Part shown: piece by piece, positions 1 through 7,858 of the stretch | Layout: the number at the start of each line of letters is the position of its first letter | How positions within the stretch are numbered: the stretch's first letter is position 1 | NCBI GenBank assembly: GCA_910583675.1 | Contig: CAJTYH010000036.1 | Span: 1-26,714, forward strand | Source of the DNA: an uncultured Muribaculaceae bacterium | Lineage (GTDB): Bacteria > Bacteroidota > Bacteroidia > Bacteroidales > Muribaculaceae | Reading direction: 5' to 3' | DNA: 26,714 bases | The notes under the pieces: generated by a model | Told to the model about the DNA's origin: nothing | Databases searched by the model: none | The model's input: the letters and a program-made list of their open reading frames with translations, nothing else | Translations under genes and position numbers: made by a program

Positions 1-53
1 CCGGGGACACAAGGATTTTCAGTCCTTTGCTCTACCAACTGAGCTATGGCACC
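1..53 (-). tRNA. tRNA-Phe (GAA), 3' part outside the window
   Basis: Read on the minus strand, the gene begins at 53 with acceptor strand GGTGCCA, then a normal D-arm (GCTCAGTTGGTAGAGC). The anticodon stem-loop is AAGGA-CTGAAAA-TCCTT, whose central triplet GAA reads phenylalanine codons. The window starts inside the variable/T-arm region, so the T-loop and the 3' acceptor strand are missing. A well-formed Bacteroidota promoter lies just upstream (101-132). Confidence 0.93.
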
Positions 54-100
54 AGATTTGCGAAACTTGGAGAAGAACAACCTTTTCCGTTTCAGCGATG

Positions 101-132
101 CAAAGTTAGGAACTATTTTTGTAACTGCCAAA
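101..132 (-). promoter_or_regulatory. Bacteroidota-type promoter of tRNA-Phe
   Basis: On the minus strand TTTG (129-132) is followed after 20 bases by TAACTTTG (101-108). This matches the known Bacteroidota sigma-ABfr consensus TTTG-N19-21-TAnnTTTG. Transcription would start near 94, about 40 bases before the mature tRNA 5' end. Confidence 0.8.
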
Positions 133-343
133 TTTTGACGATTGAAAATTCACACCAATTGTCGCACCAGTCTTTTAAATGCGACCAACACACAACATAG
201 CAATTTAGCAATCAAGCTAATACAAATTCACACTAACAAAGCATGCACAAGGGCATTCTTTATGAAAATCCCAATACATAGTAACCATATATTCTCATCT
301 TTGACCAAAAACGCCCGAAAACTTATGACAACGACATAAATTA

Positions 344-375
344 TTTCTGCAACTTGTATTAAATTGCTAATTTTG
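344..375 (+). promoter_or_regulatory. candidate promoter of the SGNH hydrolase-GH97 operon
   Basis: TAATTTTG (368-375) fits the TAnnTTTG -7 box. The correctly spaced upstream box (344-347, 20 bases away) is TTTC instead of TTTG. It would give a leader of about 130 bases. The rest of the 457-base gap between tRNA-Phe and the hydrolase is AT-rich and shows no convincing gene. Confidence 0.5.
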
Positions 376-510
376 CATATGCGTCCTTGAAGACCCGATT
401 TTCAAGACATCCAGCCGAAACCACTTTCCGGGAGACGGCAAACGACGCGCCTTTTGCACCTGAAAAAAGACAGGTCACATTTTTAAAACCTTAAACAACT
501 ATATATCACC

Positions 511-1206
511 ATGATCAAACGATTACTATTGATCCTAACAGCGTCCACTGCCATAGGCACATTCTCCATGGTAGGAGAAAAACATGACTGGGCGCATTTT
601 GCGAGATACGAACGGGCCAACAAGGAACTCTGCTCACAAACCCCATCTAAACGTTTAGTCGTATTCCTAGGCAACTCGATAACCGACAATTGGGCATCAA
701 TGCGCCCATCGTTTTTTTCCGACAATGATTTTACAGGACGTGGCATATCCGGCCAGACCTCATACCAGTTCCTGTCCCGTTTCCGTGAAGATGTCATAAA
801 CCTCCATCCCCGTGCCGTGGTCATCAACGCCGGCACAAACGACGTTGCCGAAAACACCCACGCCTACAATGAAGATCGCACCTTCGGAAACATAGTTTCA
901 ATGGTGGAGCTTGCCAGAGCCAATGGCATAAAAGTCATACTCACAACCGTGCTTCCGGCAGCAGGATTCGGATGGAATCCCTCCATTACCGACGCTCCGG
1001 AAAAGATAAAAAGCCTCAACAGCCGGTTGGAAGACTATGCACACAAAAACAAGATACCGTTCGTCAACTATTTCTCACCCCTCGTGGCGTCAGATGGCAA
1101 AAGCCTCTCAAAAAAATACTCAAAAGACGGCGTACACCCCACCGAAGCGGGCTATGAGATAATGGAAGCGACCGTTCTGCCTGTCGTACGAAAGATTATA
1201 AAATAA
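511..1206 (+). CDS. exported SGNH/GDSL-type hydrolase
   Basis: The 231-residue protein has a signal-peptide-like N terminus (residues 1-20) and all blocks of the SGNH esterase/lipase fold. Block I is FLGNSITDN with Ser56 as likely nucleophile (GNS in place of GDS). Block II is GISGQTS around 78-84, block III is GTND at 108-111, and block V is DGVHP at 206-210, giving the catalytic Asp206/His209 pair. Such proteins remove acyl groups from carbohydrates or lipids in the periplasm or at the surface; the substrate cannot be read from sequence. The gene ends 15 bases before the GH97 start codon, so the two are probably one operon, and deacetylation of a glycan that GH97 then cuts is a reasonable inference. 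The ATG at 511 is the only start that keeps the signal peptide. Confidence 0.88.
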   Translation: MIKRLLLILTASTAIGTFSMVGEKHDWAHFARYERANKELCSQTPSKRLVVFLGNSITDNWASMRPSFFSDNDFTGRGISGQTSYQFLSRFREDVINLHPRAVVINAGTNDVAENTHAYNEDRTFGNIVSMVELARANGIKVILTTVLPAAGFGWNPSITDAPEKIKSLNSRLEDYAHKNKIPFVNYFSPLVASDGKSLSKKYSKDGVHPTEAGYEIMEATVLPVVRKIIK

Positions 1207-1221
1207 CACATAACCAAATTG

Positions 1222-3196
1222 ATGAAACTAACAATCACGCACCTCTGCCACATCGTCACGGCTCTCATTCTCCCGTTTACAGCCATAGCCGCCCCCACAC
1301 GTATCCAATCTCCTGACGGCTCCGTCGAAATGTCGGTAGAGATCAACGACTCCATCTGCTATTCCGTATCCAAGGATGGCAAGCTGCTAATCAAGCGCAT
1401 CAGCATAGCCCTCTCACCCGAAGGAGCAGCTGTCATGGGAGTAAAACCATCACTAAAAAAGACGACCCGACAATCAGTCAACGAGACCATCACACCGGCA
1501 GTCCCGATAAAGCACTCCTCAATATCCAATCGCTACAACTCGGCCACCATGCAGTTCGACGACGGATATGCCGTGGAATTCCGCGTGTTCGACGACGGAG
1601 TGGCACATAGATTCGTGACATCCGGCAAGGGTAACGTCAACATCCTCGATGAAGTATACAACGTGACCTTGGCCAATCCCGCCACCGCCCATATACAGCA
1701 GCCGTGGGGATTCAAGACCGCATACGAAGAAGCCTATTCCCATATCCCACTTGCAGAATGGAAATATACCGATCGAATGGCCACCCTCCCGGCACTTATG
1801 GAAAATGAAGACGGCACACTCATGCTTTTCTCCGAAAGCGACCTCTCCGACTACCCCTGCATGTTCCTCAAAGGCACACCGGGCAACTCCTTCTGCGCAG
1901 TCTTTCCCCGTGTGCCGACTGCATTCGGCGACGACGGAGACCGCAGCGTAAAAATACTGCAGGAAGCCCCCTACATCGCCTCCACCACCCGCAACCGCAT
2001 GTATCCCTGGCGCTTCGTCGCAATAGGTTCCCCTGCCGACATTATGGAGCAGACACTCGTATGCCAGCTTGCCGCCCCGTCTGAGATAGAGGATACCTCA
2101 TGGATACGTCCCGGCACCGCAAGCTGGGAATGGTGGAACGGAGCCACCCCCTATGGAGAAGACGTAGACTTCGAGTCGGGATTCAACATGGACACCTATA
2201 AATACTTCATTGACTTTGCATCACGCAACAACATCCCCTACATAATAATGGACGAGGGTTGGGCTATGAGCACGCGTGACCCTTACACCCCCCAATCCCG
2301 AGGTAAACGTCCACGAAATCGTAAGGTACGGAAAAGAGAAAGGCGTCGGTGTATTCCTATGGCTGACATGGCTGACTGTGGAAAACAACTTCGACCTCTT
2401 CAAAACCTTCTCGGACTGGGGCGTAAAAGGGCTTAAGATTGACTTCATGGATCGCAGCGACCAATGGATGGTAGACTTCTACGAACGCGTATGCCGCGAA
2501 GCCGCCACGCACCATCTCCTTATAGACTTCCACGGAGCCTTCAAGCCCTCCGGCCTCGAACACAAATATCCCAACCTGCTTTCATACGAAGGCGTACTCG
2601 GCATGGAACAGATGGGAGGCTGCACCCCCGACAATTCAGTCTATTACCCTCTCATACGCAATGCCGTAGGCCCGATGGACTATACTCCCGGAGCAATGAT
2701 AAGCATGCAGCCTGAGTGCTACCGCTCTGAGCGTCCCAATTCTGCAGCGATAGGCACACGCGCCTACCAGATGGCTCTTTTCATACTGTTTGAAAGCGGC
2801 ATACAGATGCTTGCCGACAACCCGACACTGTATTACAAGAATCCCGACTGCACCGAGTTCATCACCTCCGTACCTGTAACCTGGGATGAGACGCGAGCAC
2901 TTCCTTCAAAAACAGGAGAATACGTCTTCGTTGCAAAACGGAATGGAGATAAGTGGTATGTCGGAGGAATCACAAACGGGAAAGAAAAGCATCGTTCTTT
3001 CTCAATCCCACTCGACTTCCTGTCACCAGGCACAGACTACACCATTACCTCATTTGAGGATGGCCCTAATGCCCATCGCCAGGCTATGGATTATCGTCAC
3101 AAGACCAATACGGTCAACAGCACCGGTACCATGGAAGTGAAGTTGGCACGCAACGGAGGTTTCGCGGCCGTCCTTAACCCCGTTACCCGGCACTAA
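1222..3196 (+). pseudogene. glycoside hydrolase family 97 (alpha-galactosidase-like), frameshifted
   Basis: Two reading frames together encode a full GH97 enzyme of about 657 residues, normal for the family. The first frame runs from 1222 (ATG; signal peptide residues 1-24, then the N-terminal beta-sandwich and the start of the barrel) to about 2293. The second continues to the stop at 3196. The switch is at a run of six C (2288-2293). With five C the text reads DPYTPNPEVNVHE, as expected for the family; as written, the first frame ends at 2436 in unrelated residues. The second half holds the likely retaining-type residues: the Asp of KIDFMDR (codon 2441-2443) and the Glu of GMEQ (codon 2606-2608), 55 residues apart. 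That matches the Asp415/Glu470 spacing recalled for the retaining enzyme BtGH97b, so alpha-galactosidase-type activity is the best guess. A truncated first-frame product would lack both residues. A sequencing error, a true pseudogene or a phase-variable tract are all possible. Confidence 0.85.
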
Positions 3197-3211
3197 TACC
3201 ACCGACACCCG

Positions 3212-3242
3212 ATATGGCTGCCACAAAACAGGGCAGCCATAT
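3212..3242 (+). terminator. hairpin after GH97
   Basis: Perfect 11-base inverted repeat ATATGGCTGCC / GGCAGCCATAT with a 9-base loop, 15 bases after the GH97 stop. There is no clear T-run behind it. It touches the -33 region of the asd promoter. Confidence 0.6.
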
Positions 3243-3272
3243 TGAATGTTGGATGAAAAATTCGTATTTTTG
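3241..3272 (+). promoter_or_regulatory. promoter of asd
   Basis: TATTTTTG (3265-3272) is a full TAnnTTTG -7 box, and ATTG (3241-3244) lies exactly 20 bases upstream as a near-match to TTTG. A start near 3279 would give a leader of about 80 bases before the asd ATG. Confidence 0.65.
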
Positions 3273-3357
3273 CAGTCGGAAAAAGATGCATGGAATGACA
3301 CCGCCAATCCGGCATCCATCTCATCAATCATAAAAACTCATCAGACTGCCATCTCAT

Positions 3358-4368
3358 ATGAACATAGCCATAGTAGGCGCGAGCGGCGCCGTGGGACAGG
3401 AACTACTTAAAGTTCTAACACAAACAGATTTCCCGGTTGACAACCTGCGACTGTTCGGATCCTCACGCAGCGCCGGAACCTCCTATCCGTTCCGCGGGAA
3501 AGAAATCGTCATTGAGGAACTCACCCCACAGTCAGACTTCAGCGGCATTGATATCGTCTTCACATCAGCCGGAGCAAGCACCTCACGCGAATACGCCGAA
3601 CTGATCACACGCCACGGAGCGCTAATGATAGACAACTCCAGCGCATTCCGCATGGATCCCGACGTGCCTCTCGTTGTCCCGGAAGTCAATGGAGCTGATG
3701 CCCTTGACGCTCCACGCCGGATAATCGGAAACCCCAACTGCACCACCATACAAATGGTAGTGGCATTGAAGCCGCTCCACGACCTCTCCCCCATCCGTCG
3801 CGTCCATGTTGCCACATACCAGGCAGCCAGTGGAGCAGGAGCCAGCGCCATGCAGGAACTCGCCAACCAGTACGAACAGATCACACGCGGCGAGAAACCC
3901 GTGGTGGAAAAGTTCTCGGCACAGCTTGCCTACAACGTCATCCCGCACATCGACGTCTTCACCGACAACGGCTATACCAAGGAAGAGATGAAGATGTTCA
4001 ACGAGACGCGCAAGATCATGCATGCCCCTGAAATGAGCGTAAGCGCCATGTGCGTGCGTGTGCCGGTGCTGCGTGCTCATTCCGAAGCCATCTGGATCGA
4101 AACCGAACGCCCCATCTCTCCCGAAGAGGCACGCACAGCCCTTGAACAGGCACCCGGAATAGTCGTGCTTGATAACCCCGCCGAAAAGATCTATCCGATG
4201 CCCCTTGACATCGCCGATCACGATCCGGTATACGTAGGGCGCATACGCAAGGACATCGCCGACCCCAACGGACTGACCTTCTGGGTTGTCGGCGACCAGA
4301 TCCGCAAGGGAGCCGCCCTGAATGCCGTCCAGATAGCCCGCTACATCCTTGAACATCCAAACAAGTAG
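3358..4368 (+). CDS. asd: aspartate-semialdehyde dehydrogenase
   Basis: This 336-residue enzyme reduces aspartyl phosphate to aspartate semialdehyde with NADPH, the branch point to lysine/diaminopimelate, threonine and methionine. The N-terminal dinucleotide-binding loop GASGAVGQ is at residues 7-14. The catalytic cysteine is Cys128 in GNPNCTT, and the SGAGASAMQEL substrate-region motif follows. Length and motifs match the bacterial family closely. It starts at the ATG at 3358 and has its own promoter. The antiporter gene follows after six bases, so the two are probably co-transcribed, though no functional link is evident. Confidence 0.96.
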   Translation: MNIAIVGASGAVGQELLKVLTQTDFPVDNLRLFGSSRSAGTSYPFRGKEIVIEELTPQSDFSGIDIVFTSAGASTSREYAELITRHGALMIDNSSAFRMDPDVPLVVPEVNGADALDAPRRIIGNPNCTTIQMVVALKPLHDLSPIRRVHVATYQAASGAGASAMQELANQYEQITRGEKPVVEKFSAQLAYNVIPHIDVFTDNGYTKEEMKMFNETRKIMHAPEMSVSAMCVRVPVLRAHSEAIWIETERPISPEEARTALEQAPGIVVLDNPAEKIYPMPLDIADHDPVYVGRIRKDIADPNGLTFWVVGDQIRKGAALNAVQIARYILEHPNK

Positions 4369-4374
4369 CCAACC

Positions 4375-6546
4375 GTGCCGACCTGTGCAACAGCCCTGGT
4401 AACCGATCCTGTCGCAATCTTCCTGATTGTGATGGCAATCATCCTGCTTGCACCGGTGATCCTCAACAAGCTCAAGATTCCCCACATAATCGGCATGATT
4501 GTGGCCGGCGTTGTCGTCGGGCCGTACGGGCTTGACATCCTTGACCGTGACAGCTCGTTCACCATCTTCGGACAGGTGGGATTGCTTTACCTGATGTTCC
4601 TCGCCGGTCTGGAGATAGACATGTACCACCTGCGTAAAAACATACGCAAGGGCGTATGGTTCGGGCTGCTGACATTCTTCATCCCAATGGCCATGGGAGT
4701 ACTGGCAAGCGTCTACATTCTACAACTCAGTTGGCTCACATCCTTCCTTCTGGCTTCGATGTATGCCTCCCACACTCTCATCGCATATCCCGTAGCCGCC
4801 CGTTTCGGCATTACCAAGGCACCGGCAGTGCTCATATCCGTCGTCGGCACAATAATCGCAGTCGTAGGCGCGCTTCTTGTTCTCGCCGGTGCGGTTAACA
4901 TCTTTGACACCGGCACATTCCAGTCCTCAGGCATACTGTGGCTTTTCGGCAAACTCTCACTATACTGCATAGCAGTCCTATATGCCTATCCACGCATCAC
5001 CCGACGTTTCTTCAAGCAATACAGCGAAAAAGTCACCCAGTACGTATTCGTCCTCGTAATGGTATTCCTGTCGGCATGGGTCGCAGGAGCTATCGGTTTG
5101 GAACCCGTGCTCGGTGCCTTCTTTGCCGGTCTCGTGCTTAACCGCTACATCCCCGCAAATTCCCCGCTGATGAACAGCATCGAATTCGTCGGAAACGCGC
5201 TGTTCATCCCCTACTTCCTCATAGGAGTGGGCATGATGATCAACCTAAGCGTCATAATGAAGGGTAATACCCTTGCAGTAGCCTCCGTCATGCTGATCGT
5301 AGCCCTGCTCAGCAAATGGATCGCCGCCTGGATAGCACAACTCGCATACCGCATGCAAGCAGCAGACAGACGCATGATGTTCGGCCTAACCACAGCACAC
5401 ACCGCAGTAGCCCTCGCCGTGGTGACCATAGGTTACAACATGATCCTGCCAGACGGCACCCGCATGATGGGAGAGACCATACTGAATGGCACCGTTCTTG
5501 TCATACTCGTGACCTGCGCAATAGCCCCGATAGTCACTTCACAAGCCGCCTCCAGGATAAAAATCCGCATGCTTGAGGATCGCCCCGAAAACTCCCGCGA
5601 CGATGCCTCAACGGTAAACGTCCTCATACCCGTAGCCAATCCCATCACATCATCGGCGCTTATGGAGCTGGCGCTATTCATGCGCCGCAGACGCACAGGG
5701 TTGAACGCAGACAGGATATATGCCCTTCATGTGCGCAACGACAACTCCACCTCCTCGAAAAACATGGGACAGAACTCCCTGAAACTTGCCATGGATGCAG
5801 CCTCGGGAGCGGACACTGCCGTCACACCCATTGAACGGTTTGACATCAACACCGTGACAGGCATACTCAACACCATGCAGGAACGCGACATAAGCCGCGT
5901 CATCCTGGGCATGCACCGTAAAGCCACGGTAATAGACACCTTCCTCGGAGCCAAGATAGAGCAACTGCTTAGAGGCACCAACCGCATGGTGGTGATATCA
6001 CGCTGCTATATACCGGTCAACACGGTCACCCGCATAGTCGTCTGCTCACCGGAAAAAGCCGAATACGAAACCGGCTTCCGTGACTGGGTCATATCCCTGG
6101 GTCATCTCGCCGCCGAGATAGGATGCCGCATCATATTCTGCACACCCGAGCGCCAACAGGGCGCCATACGCGGAATAATACGACACGAAGCCCTCGGCAT
6201 ACGCCACGAATACCGCACACTCGCCGACAAGGACGACTTCGTGCTGCTTGCCAACAGAGTGCTTGAGGACGATCTTTTCGTGGTCATAGGAGCCAGGCCA
6301 AATTCGGTCAGCTACTCGTCTGAACAGGTCGAAAACTCAATCTTCCTACAGCGCAATTGCAATAGCAACAACCTGTGCATAATATATCCCGAACAATTCG
6401 GCGCCGAACCGGCTCCATTCACCTTCTCGGATCCCCTGGGATCGGATATAGTCACTACAGCCTCACCTTTATGGCTCGCCGTACGCTCACGCCTACAGCA
6501 TCTAAACCAACTGAAAAAGCGCATTACCCACCGCAACCGCAGATAA
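4375..6546 (+). CDS. CPA2-like cation:proton antiporter with C-terminal USP-like region
   Basis: The 723-residue protein starts with GTG six bases after asd. Residues about 12-400 form roughly 12 hydrophobic segments of the sodium/hydrogen exchanger fold, including the early KLKIPHIIGMIVAGVVVGPYG stretch and a later PVLGAFFAGLVLNRYIP segment. The remaining 300 residues are soluble and resemble a pair of universal-stress-protein-like domains, a known arrangement in Bacteroidota antiporters. The expected role is exchange of Na+ or K+ for H+ across the inner membrane. Odd point: at residues 158-171 the protein reads GTIIAVVGALLVLA, whereas relatives as I remember them carry Thr-Asp at the A162-V163 position. 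If correct, ion coupling may be altered. The GTG start is chosen for its full first membrane segment. Confidence 0.85.
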   Translation: MPTCATALVTDPVAIFLIVMAIILLAPVILNKLKIPHIIGMIVAGVVVGPYGLDILDRDSSFTIFGQVGLLYLMFLAGLEIDMYHLRKNIRKGVWFGLLTFFIPMAMGVLASVYILQLSWLTSFLLASMYASHTLIAYPVAARFGITKAPAVLISVVGTIIAVVGALLVLAGAVNIFDTGTFQSSGILWLFGKLSLYCIAVLYAYPRITRRFFKQYSEKVTQYVFVLVMVFLSAWVAGAIGLEPVLGAFFAGLVLNRYIPANSPLMNSIEFVGNALFIPYFLIGVGMMINLSVIMKGNTLAVASVMLIVALLSKWIAAWIAQLAYRMQAADRRMMFGLTTAHTAVALAVVTIGYNMILPDGTRMMGETILNGTVLVILVTCAIAPIVTSQAASRIKIRMLEDRPENSRDDASTVNVLIPVANPITSSALMELALFMRRRRTGLNADRIYALHVRNDNSTSSKNMGQNSLKLAMDAASGADTAVTPIERFDINTVTGILNTMQERDISRVILGMHRKATVIDTFLGAKIEQLLRGTNRMVVISRCYIPVNTVTRIVVCSPEKAEYETGFRDWVISLGHLAAEIGCRIIFCTPERQQGAIRGIIRHEALGIRHEYRTLADKDDFVLLANRVLEDDLFVVIGARPNSVSYSSEQVENSIFLQRNCNSNNLCIIYPEQFGAEPAPFTFSDPLGSDIVTTASPLWLAVRSRLQHLNQLKKRITHRNRR

Positions 6547-6602
6547 GAGACCGCACATCCTTAAATCGGAAGTTACACCGACACTCTAATACCTATAATC
6601 CC

Positions 6603-7775
6603 ATGTATCAAAGAATCAAAATCCTTCTCTCAATCATCGCATTGGCGTTGTGTGCGGGCGATGCCGCCGCGATAGAAATCATCTCAGGCCCCTACATTCA
6701 AAATGTCGGCGAAAACGAGGCTACAATCATATGGCGCACAGACAAGAACGCCACAGCATGGGTTGAGATAGCCCCCGACGATGATACGAACTTTTACACC
6801 ACCGAGCGTCCAAGGCATTACGCCACCGACCTCGGACGTGCACTGACCGGCACCCTACACAAAGTGCATATCACCAACCTTGAACCGGGAACAAAATACC
6901 GTTACCGTATATTCTCCGAAGAAGTGCTCGACCAGACCTCGCATCATGTCAATTATGGCGGAGTAGCCTCTACGGACGTATACCGGAAAGCCCCGCTCGA
7001 ATTCAGAACCACGGACAAGTGTAAAACCGTATTGGACGCAGTGATAGTCAATGATATCCACGGGGACAACGAGCTACTTTCCGATCTTCTTGCGGGGGTC
7101 GGGAAAGATAACACCGATTTCGTTTTCTTCAACGGGGACATGGTAAGCTACATGGACAGCGAACAACAGGTCTTTGATGGATTCCTGAACCGTTCATGCG
7201 ACCTGTTTGCATCCGAGATCCCATTCTACATGGCACGTGGGAATCATGAGACACGCGGCCAATGGGCCGGAAAATACATGGACTACTTCCCTACCTCCAC
7301 AGGAAAGCCATATTACGCTTTCAGTAAAGGCCCCGTTTTTTTCATAGTACTTGATGGAGGAGAAGACAAGCCTGACAGCGACATAGAATACTCCCGCACG
7401 GCATTCTTTGACAACTACAGGCGCGATGAGGCTGAATGGCTCGCCGACATCGTCAAGACTGAGGAATTCAAATCGGCCAAATACCGCATAGCCGTCATGC
7501 ATGTGCCACCCGTACAGGACAAATGGCATGGGCCGATGCATGTCAAGCAACTTTTCCTACCCATACTGAATTCAGCCGGAATAGACCTGATGCTGTGCGG
7601 GCATCTCCATCACCACTATTTCCTTGAAAGCGGAACGGACGGAGCGCAATTCCCGATTCTCATCAATTCGAACAAGGAAGCAGCTATCCTACATGCCGAC
7701 GACACCCATATGACACTCACCACAAAGGATCGGGAAGGGAAAGAGATCAAAAGATGGAATTTCACCGGCAAATAA
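6603..7775 (+). CDS. exported metallophosphoesterase with N-terminal FN3/purple-acid-phosphatase-like domain
   Basis: The frame is open from 6375, but the start is placed at the ATG at 6603. That start lies after the antiporter stop and begins a signal peptide (residues 1-23). The 390-residue protein has a fibronectin-III-like domain (about 28-137) of the kind found in purple acid phosphatases, then a calcineurin-like phosphoesterase domain. The metal-site motifs are in order: NDIHGD (150-155), FFNGDM (176-181), RGNHE (212-216), AVMHVPP, and CGHLHHH. It likely hydrolyses phosphomonoesters or diesters in the periplasm; the substrate is unknown. It sits 56 bases behind the antiporter gene and ends 83 bases before the GH172 gene, which has its own -7 box. 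Confidence 0.88.
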   Translation: MYQRIKILLSIIALALCAGDAAAIEIISGPYIQNVGENEATIIWRTDKNATAWVEIAPDDDTNFYTTERPRHYATDLGRALTGTLHKVHITNLEPGTKYRYRIFSEEVLDQTSHHVNYGGVASTDVYRKAPLEFRTTDKCKTVLDAVIVNDIHGDNELLSDLLAGVGKDNTDFVFFNGDMVSYMDSEQQVFDGFLNRSCDLFASEIPFYMARGNHETRGQWAGKYMDYFPTSTGKPYYAFSKGPVFFIVLDGGEDKPDSDIEYSRTAFFDNYRRDEAEWLADIVKTEEFKSAKYRIAVMHVPPVQDKWHGPMHVKQLFLPILNSAGIDLMLCGHLHHHYFLESGTDGAQFPILINSNKEAAILHADDTHMTLTTKDREGKEIKRWNFTGK

Positions 7776-7820
7776 CAACAAATGCAACATTTGTGATAGG
7801 TACGGGCGTCCTCAAACCAC

Positions 7821-7828
7821 TATCTTTG
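7821..7828 (+). promoter_or_regulatory. candidate -7 box of the GH172 gene
   Basis: TATCTTTG fits TAnnTTTG and lies 30 bases before the start codon. The only nearby TTTG (7790-7793) is 27 bases away, too far for the usual spacing, so the promoter is weak or needs an activator. Confidence 0.4.
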
Positions 7829-7858
7829 CCATAGAAAAATCCATAAAATGAAATTGCC

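Noticed and set aside
142..339. 65-residue plus-strand open frame between tRNA-Phe and the SGNH hydrolase
   Set aside because: AT-rich, low-complexity residues, no recognisable family and no start context; it looks like non-coding DNA.
3622..4629. 335-residue open frame on the minus strand across asd and the antiporter
   Set aside because: It is antisense to two clear genes, is rich in His/Cys/Gly as expected from a reversed GC-biased frame, and has no domain.
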